DNA of 64,000 bases from Moorella sp. E308F (GTDB lineage: Bacteria > Bacillota > DSM-521 > Neomoorellales > Neomoorellaceae): assembly GCF_006538365.1 (NCBI RefSeq), contig NZ_BJKN01000002.1:62001-126000 (forward strand), read 5' to 3'. Made by a program: the position numbers and the translations under genes. Below the pieces are notes generated by a model. It did no database searches, was not told the origin of the DNA, and was given only the letters and a program-made list of their open reading frames with translations. Of the stretch, positions 60,516 to 64,000 are shown in pieces; position 1 is the first letter of the stretch; every line of letters starts with the position of its first letter.

Positions 60516-61451
60516 TTGAGTCTTTTCAGCAAGCTTAAAGACGGTTTAAAAAAGACGCGGCAGAATTTCACTCAACGGCTGGGCACCTTGCTAGTTGGCA
60601 GCAGCCGCCTGGATGACGATTTCTTTGACGAACTGGAAGAAATATTATTGACGGCCGATGTTGGCGCCAGGACCAGCATGGAACTGGTGGAACGTTTGCG
60701 CCAGGAGGTTAAGGCCCGCAAGGTAACAGACCCGGCCGCGGTAGGTACTTTTTTGCAAGAAGAAGTTACCCGGCTACTGGGAGAAGAGGTGCCCCGTTTA
60801 AACAGGGCGCCGTCACCGCCGACGGTGATCTTGGTGGTAGGTGTCAACGGCGCCGGTAAGACGACCACCATCGGCAAGCTGGCTTATCGTTTAAAACAGG
60901 AAGGTAAAAAGGTCATCCTGGCGGCAGCCGACACTTTCCGGGCTGCCGCCGGCGAGCAGCTGGCCGTATGGGCCGAACGGGCCGGGGCTGAACTGATCCG
61001 CCACCAGGCCGGGGCCGATCCGGGCGCAGTAGTTTACGATGCTTTACAAGCGGCCCGCAACCGCCGCGCCGACGTGGTGCTGGTGGATACGGCCGGCCGC
61101 CTGCAAACCAAAGTTAATCTGATGGATGAGCTAAAAAAAATTCGCCGCGTTATTGAACGGGAACTGCCGGGGGCGCCCCATGAGGTGCTCCTGGTCCTGG
61201 ACGCCACCACCGGCCAGAATGCCCTGTCCCAGGCCAGGCTCTTTAGTGAGGCGGTGGGAGTTACTGGTATCGTGTTAACCAAGCTCGACGGCACGGCCAA
61301 GGGCGGGGTGGTTTTGGCTATTGCCGCCGAAATGGGCATTCCGGTCAAGCTGGTGGGCCTGGGCGAAGGCCTGGATGATCTGAAGGAATTTCAACCCCGG
61401 GACTTTGCTGCTGCCTTATTCAGCGGCCTGTCTGGGGAAAAGGAGGAATAA
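60516..61451 (+). CDS. ftsY: Signal recognition particle receptor FtsY
   Basis: SRP receptor GTPase (311 aa). It has a helical N domain (about 1-95), then the G domain: [40 protein letters not shown] and [10 protein letters not shown]. The acidic A domain of E. coli FtsY is missing, as usual in Firmicutes. The TTG at 60516 follows aagggggat; the ATG at 60480 lies inside the terminator and is rejected. Confidence 0.95.
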   Translation: MSLFSKLKDGLKKTRQNFTQRLGTLLVGSSRLDDDFFDELEEILLTADVGARTSMELVERLRQEVKARKVTDPAAVGTFLQEEVTRLLGEEVPRLNRAPSPPTVILVVGVNGAGKTTTIGKLAYRLKQEGKKVILAAADTFRAAAGEQLAVWAERAGAELIRHQAGADPGAVVYDALQAARNRRADVVLVDTAGRLQTKVNLMDELKKIRRVIERELPGAPHEVLLVLDATTGQNALSQARLFSEAVGVTGIVLTKLDGTAKGGVVLAIAAEMGIPVKLVGLGEGLDDLKEFQPRDFAAALFSGLSGEKEE

Positions 61452-61454
61452 CCC

Positions 61455-62741
61455 TTGGGCAAAATTTTAATCAAAGATTGTGCCATCGTCCCCATTAGCA
61501 GCCCGGTAATTGAAAAGGGCGTCATTGCCATCGACGACGACCGCCTTCATTATGTCGGACCGACAGGAGGCTTACCAGCCGACTGGCAGCCGGATACTGT
61601 TATCGAGGCCGGCGATAAGGTGGCCCTCCCAGGCCTGGTCAATGCCCACACCCACGCGGCCATGACCCTGCTGCGGAGCTACGCCGACGATCTTCCCCTG
61701 AAACAGTGGCTGGAAGAAAAGATCTGGCCCCGGGAGGATAAACTTACCCGGGAGGACATTTACTGGGGCGCCAAGCTGGCCTTGCTGGAAATGATTCGCT
61801 CCGGCACCACCACCTTTGCTGATATGTATTTCCAAATGGACGCCGTGGCCGAAGCCGTTGTCGAGGCCGGCCTGCGGGCCTGCCTCAGCCAGGGCCTCAT
61901 TGGCCTTCAGGACGGGCAGGGAAAACGCCTGGCCGCCGGTGTCAGCCTGGTGAAAGAGTGGCATGGCGCCGGTGACGGCCGCGTGACCACCATGCTGGGC
62001 CCCCATGCCCCCTATACCTGCCCCCCGGATTACCTGACGAAAGTGGCCAAGACGGCGGCCGGACTGGGGGTGGGTATACATATTCACCTGGCGGAAACGA
62101 AGGGAGAGGTAGAAGATATTCAGGCCCGTTACGGGGCCACTCCGGTAGCCCTGATCGAAAAATTGGGCCTGTTCGACCTGCCGGTCCTGGCCGCCCACTG
62201 CGTCCACCTGACCACAGAAGATATTTCTATCCTGGCAGAAAAAAAGGTTGGTGTCGCCCACTGTCCGGAGAGCAACCTGAAGCTGGCCAGCGGGGTGGCG
62301 CCGGTGGCGGCGATGCTGGCTGCCGGTGTCAATGTGGCCATCGGCACCGACGGCGCCGCCAGCAACAACAACCTGGATATGGTGGCCGAAATGCGTACCT
62401 GTGCCCTGCTGGCCAAAGGGATAAGCGGTGATCCCACCGTAGTTCCCGCTCACCAGGCCCTGGTTATGGCCACCTTGAACGGTGCCCGGGCCCTGGGCCT
62501 GGAAAAGGACATCGGCACCCTGGAGACCGGGAAAAAAGCCGATCTGATCCTGGTAAACAAGCACCAGCCCCACTTAATGCCGCCCCATAATGTAGAAGCC
62601 AACCTGGTTTATGCCGCCCGCGGGAGCGATGTGGATACGGTAATCGTTAACGGGAAAATTCTCATGGCCGCCGGGGAAGTAAAGACCCTGGACGCCGGGG
62701 AAATTTACGCCCAGGTAATGAAACGGGCCGGTAGAGGGTAA
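61455..62741 (+). CDS. mtaD: 5-methylthioadenosine/S-adenosylhomocysteine deaminase
   Basis: Zinc amidohydrolase (428 aa). Metal ligands are in NAHTHAAMTL and the later HIHLAETKGE, AAHCVHL and GTDGAASNN. The family deaminates SAH and MTA to their inosyl forms in methyl-group salvage. SAH recycling suits a methyl-rich acetogen. The TTG start at 61455 lies 3 bases after ftsY. Confidence 0.92.
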   Translation: MGKILIKDCAIVPISSPVIEKGVIAIDDDRLHYVGPTGGLPADWQPDTVIEAGDKVALPGLVNAHTHAAMTLLRSYADDLPLKQWLEEKIWPREDKLTREDIYWGAKLALLEMIRSGTTTFADMYFQMDAVAEAVVEAGLRACLSQGLIGLQDGQGKRLAAGVSLVKEWHGAGDGRVTTMLGPHAPYTCPPDYLTKVAKTAAGLGVGIHIHLAETKGEVEDIQARYGATPVALIEKLGLFDLPVLAAHCVHLTTEDISILAEKKVGVAHCPESNLKLASGVAPVAAMLAAGVNVAIGTDGAASNNNLDMVAEMRTCALLAKGISGDPTVVPAHQALVMATLNGARALGLEKDIGTLETGKKADLILVNKHQPHLMPPHNVEANLVYAARGSDVDTVIVNGKILMAAGEVKTLDAGEIYAQVMKRAGRG

Positions 62742-63019
62742 AAAAATTCCACCTCCTTCCACGCCTACGGGGTTAGCTGCCGGGTGCGGACCAAGGATGG
62801 CCCTACCGCGGTGACCCGCGGATTAACCCCCTGGAAATGGTTCCCCCGTTTTCCACCGAGGAAATTCGGCGATCTGGTGGAAGAAAGGATGGAATTGATG
62901 GCATTTTTATCGTAGCATGAAGGTCCTATTTTGTTAACATAAAACTTAATGGTAAAACCCAATGGTTTTTCCAGGACCAATTTCAGGTTTCCTTGATTTC
63001 AATATGGGGGGAGTAACCT
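62742..63019. other. Gap between mtaD and aldo/keto reductase gene
   Basis: No supported gene in these 278 bases. The mtaD frame stays open after its stop to a TAG at 62912-62914 (57 codons, ending ...KFGDLVEERMELMAFLS) without a ribosome binding site; it may be a remnant of another gene. The last 100 bases are AT-rich and hold the ribosome binding site (ggggggag) of the next gene. Confidence 0.4.
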
Positions 63020-63958
63020 GTGGAGTACCGCCAGCTGGGTAAAACGGGGATGAAGGTTTCCGAGCTATGTTTCGGCGCTCTGCCCATGGGGCCGCGCCAG
63101 AAAAACCTCGACATTGACACCTGCACCAGGATTATCAAAAGAGCCCTGGACGGAGGGGTTAATTTCATCGATACGGCGCAAATTTATGAGACCTACGAGC
63201 CTATCCGGCGGGCTATTCACGCCTACGGCGGTGAAGTGATTATCGCCACCAAGTCCGCAGCTGTCACCTATGAGGATATGGAGCGGGCTATCCAGGAGGC
63301 CCGGGAGAAGCTCCAGCTGGATTATATCCATATTTTCCACCTGCATGCGGCCCGGGCAACGGAGCATATTTTCGAAGAAAGGGCGGGCGCCTGGCGCTGC
63401 CTCCTCGATGCCCGGGAGAAAGGGCTTATCGGGGCCGTTGGTATTGCTACCCACGGCGTGGCGGCGGTGCGGAAAGCGGCCGCCGAAAAAGAAATAGATG
63501 TTATCTTTCCCCTGGTAAATATCAAGGGCATGGGCATCATCGACGGCAGCCGCGCAGACATGCTGGCCGCCATCTCGACAGCCGTGGCTGCCGGCAAGGG
63601 GATTTACCTGATGAAGGCCCTGGCCGGGGGGAACCTCTTGGACAACTACCAGGAGGCCATGGCCTTTGCCCGCCAGGTACCGGGTATTGCCGCCGTCGCC
63701 GTAGGTATGGTCAGCGAGGCAGAGGTGGATTACAACCTGCGCTTTTTTAACGGCGAGGACCCGGGGAAAATAGAGATTGCCGCCAAAGAGTTTACCGTGG
63801 TGGAGACCGTCTGCAGCGGCGACGGCGCCTGTCTTAAGGCCTGCACCAACGACGCTATAACCTTAGTTAACGGTAAAGCCAGGATCGACCGCGGCAAATG
63901 CCTTCTCTGCGGCTACTGCACCGAGGTGTGCCCGCAGTTTGCCATCAGGATGATCTAG
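63020..63958 (+). CDS. Aldo/keto reductase with C-terminal ferredoxin domain
   Basis: A 312-aa fusion. The N-terminal aldo/keto reductase barrel has MEYRQLGKTGMKVSELCFG, catalytic Asp and Tyr in NFIDTAQIYE, Lys in IATKS and His in IFHLHAAR. The C-terminal 60 residues carry Fe-S motifs (CSGDGACLKACTND and CLLCGYCTEVCP). The first motif has three Cys and the second is a full CxxCxxxC-type set, so one or two clusters are possible. Substrate and electron partner are unknown. The start is a GTG at 63020. Confidence 0.88.
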   Translation: MEYRQLGKTGMKVSELCFGALPMGPRQKNLDIDTCTRIIKRALDGGVNFIDTAQIYETYEPIRRAIHAYGGEVIIATKSAAVTYEDMERAIQEAREKLQLDYIHIFHLHAARATEHIFEERAGAWRCLLDAREKGLIGAVGIATHGVAAVRKAAAEKEIDVIFPLVNIKGMGIIDGSRADMLAAISTAVAAGKGIYLMKALAGGNLLDNYQEAMAFARQVPGIAAVAVGMVSEAEVDYNLRFFNGEDPGKIEIAAKEFTVVETVCSGDGACLKACTNDAITLVNGKARIDRGKCLLCGYCTEVCPQFAIRMI

Positions 63959-63981
63959 TGTCAAAGCCCTGCCCTTGACAC
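63958..63981 (+). other. Hairpin at the end of the reductase gene
   Basis: GTGTCAA (63958-63964) pairs with TTGACAC (63975-63981) around a 10-base GC-rich loop, overlapping the stop codon. No T run is visible before the window ends. Confidence 0.45.
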
Positions 63982-64000
63982 CTCCGGGAATGTGCCCTAT

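Noticed and set aside
61572-62573. 333-codon open frame antisense to mtaD
   Set aside because: It mirrors a well-supported enzyme gene, lacks a ribosome binding site and gives a low-complexity Gly/Gln/His-rich product typical of GC-rich antisense frames.
62765-62980. Minus-strand 71-codon frame in the mtaD-reductase gap, and a T-box-like CCGCGG patch
   Set aside because: No ribosome binding site, no recognisable family and no consistent stem or terminator around the patch.

Overview
This window looks like a stretch of core chromosome from an endospore-forming, fairly GC-rich, anaerobic clostridial bacterium. Gene content and order (the acetate kinase / L32 / FapR / fatty-acid block, spore genes, an indolepyruvate oxidoreductase and a probable selenoprotein) fit Moorella or a close acetogenic relative best. 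That assignment is from recognition of the gene set, not from a database search. Most genes are on the plus strand in tight operons. Many start with GTG or TTG, and several starts are corrected here on the basis of ribosome binding sites.

Layout. 1-0.8 kb: a VapBC-type toxin-antitoxin pair. 0.95-2.3 kb: a lone FAD-linked glycolate/lactate oxidase subunit. 2.4-8.5 kb: priA-def-fmt-DUF116-rsmB. 8.7-11.0 kb: an agr-type quorum-sensing cassette (membrane protein, histidine kinase, AgrB, and an unannotated 44-residue AgrD whose ring residue appears to be Ser instead of Cys), lying between rsmB and rlmN. 11.1-20.1 kb: rlmN, two FHA proteins, PP2C phosphatase, FtsW/RodA, a class B PBP, a PASTA kinase, rsgA and rpe; this is a cell-wall signalling cluster with the same parts as the actinobacterial fhaA-fhaB-pstP-rodA-pbpA-pknB locus. 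20.1-24.1 kb: an FMN riboswitch and ribD-ribE-ribBA-ribH, with a 254-bp fold-back element between ribBA and ribH. 24.1-29.6 kb: a phosphodiesterase, rpmB, a DUF1858 protein, recG, a spore SASP and its protease gpr (convergent), and a DUF2197 protein. 29.65-30.57 kb: a consensus promoter drives a HesB-like gene with an in-frame TGA and a SECIS-like hairpin, then thioredoxin and an odd ferredoxin. 30.6-35.5 kb: a molybdopterin-binding protein, and on the minus strand iorA-iorB-paaK behind an attenuator-like leader. 35.5-35.7 kb: a noncoding region made of perfect hairpins, probably a structured RNA. 35.8-38.1 kb: rsmD, a coiled-coil protein and ylbJ. 38.2-52.0 kb: ackA, DUF177, rpmF, fapR-plsX-fabH-fabK-fabD-fabG-acpP-fabF, rnc, spoVS, smc. 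52.0-60.4 kb: an accessory block between smc and ftsY (ECF sigma/anti-sigma/ABC exporter, Phd-Doc, a HicB-like gene with a broken partner, and a GntR-ABC system). 60.5-64 kb: ftsY, mtaD and an aldo/keto reductase with a ferredoxin tail.

How it fits together. Housekeeping functions dominate: formyl-Met handling, rRNA methylation, envelope growth control, flavin and fatty-acid synthesis, chromosome segregation and membrane targeting. Three kinds of accessory function sit in the seams: toxin-antitoxin pairs, peptide quorum sensing and stress-type ABC exporters. The most unusual items are the probable selenoprotein operon, the Ser-type AgrD, the structured RNA at 35.5 kb, the iorA leader and the fold-back element. 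No rRNA, tRNA, CRISPR array, intact insertion sequence or prophage was seen.
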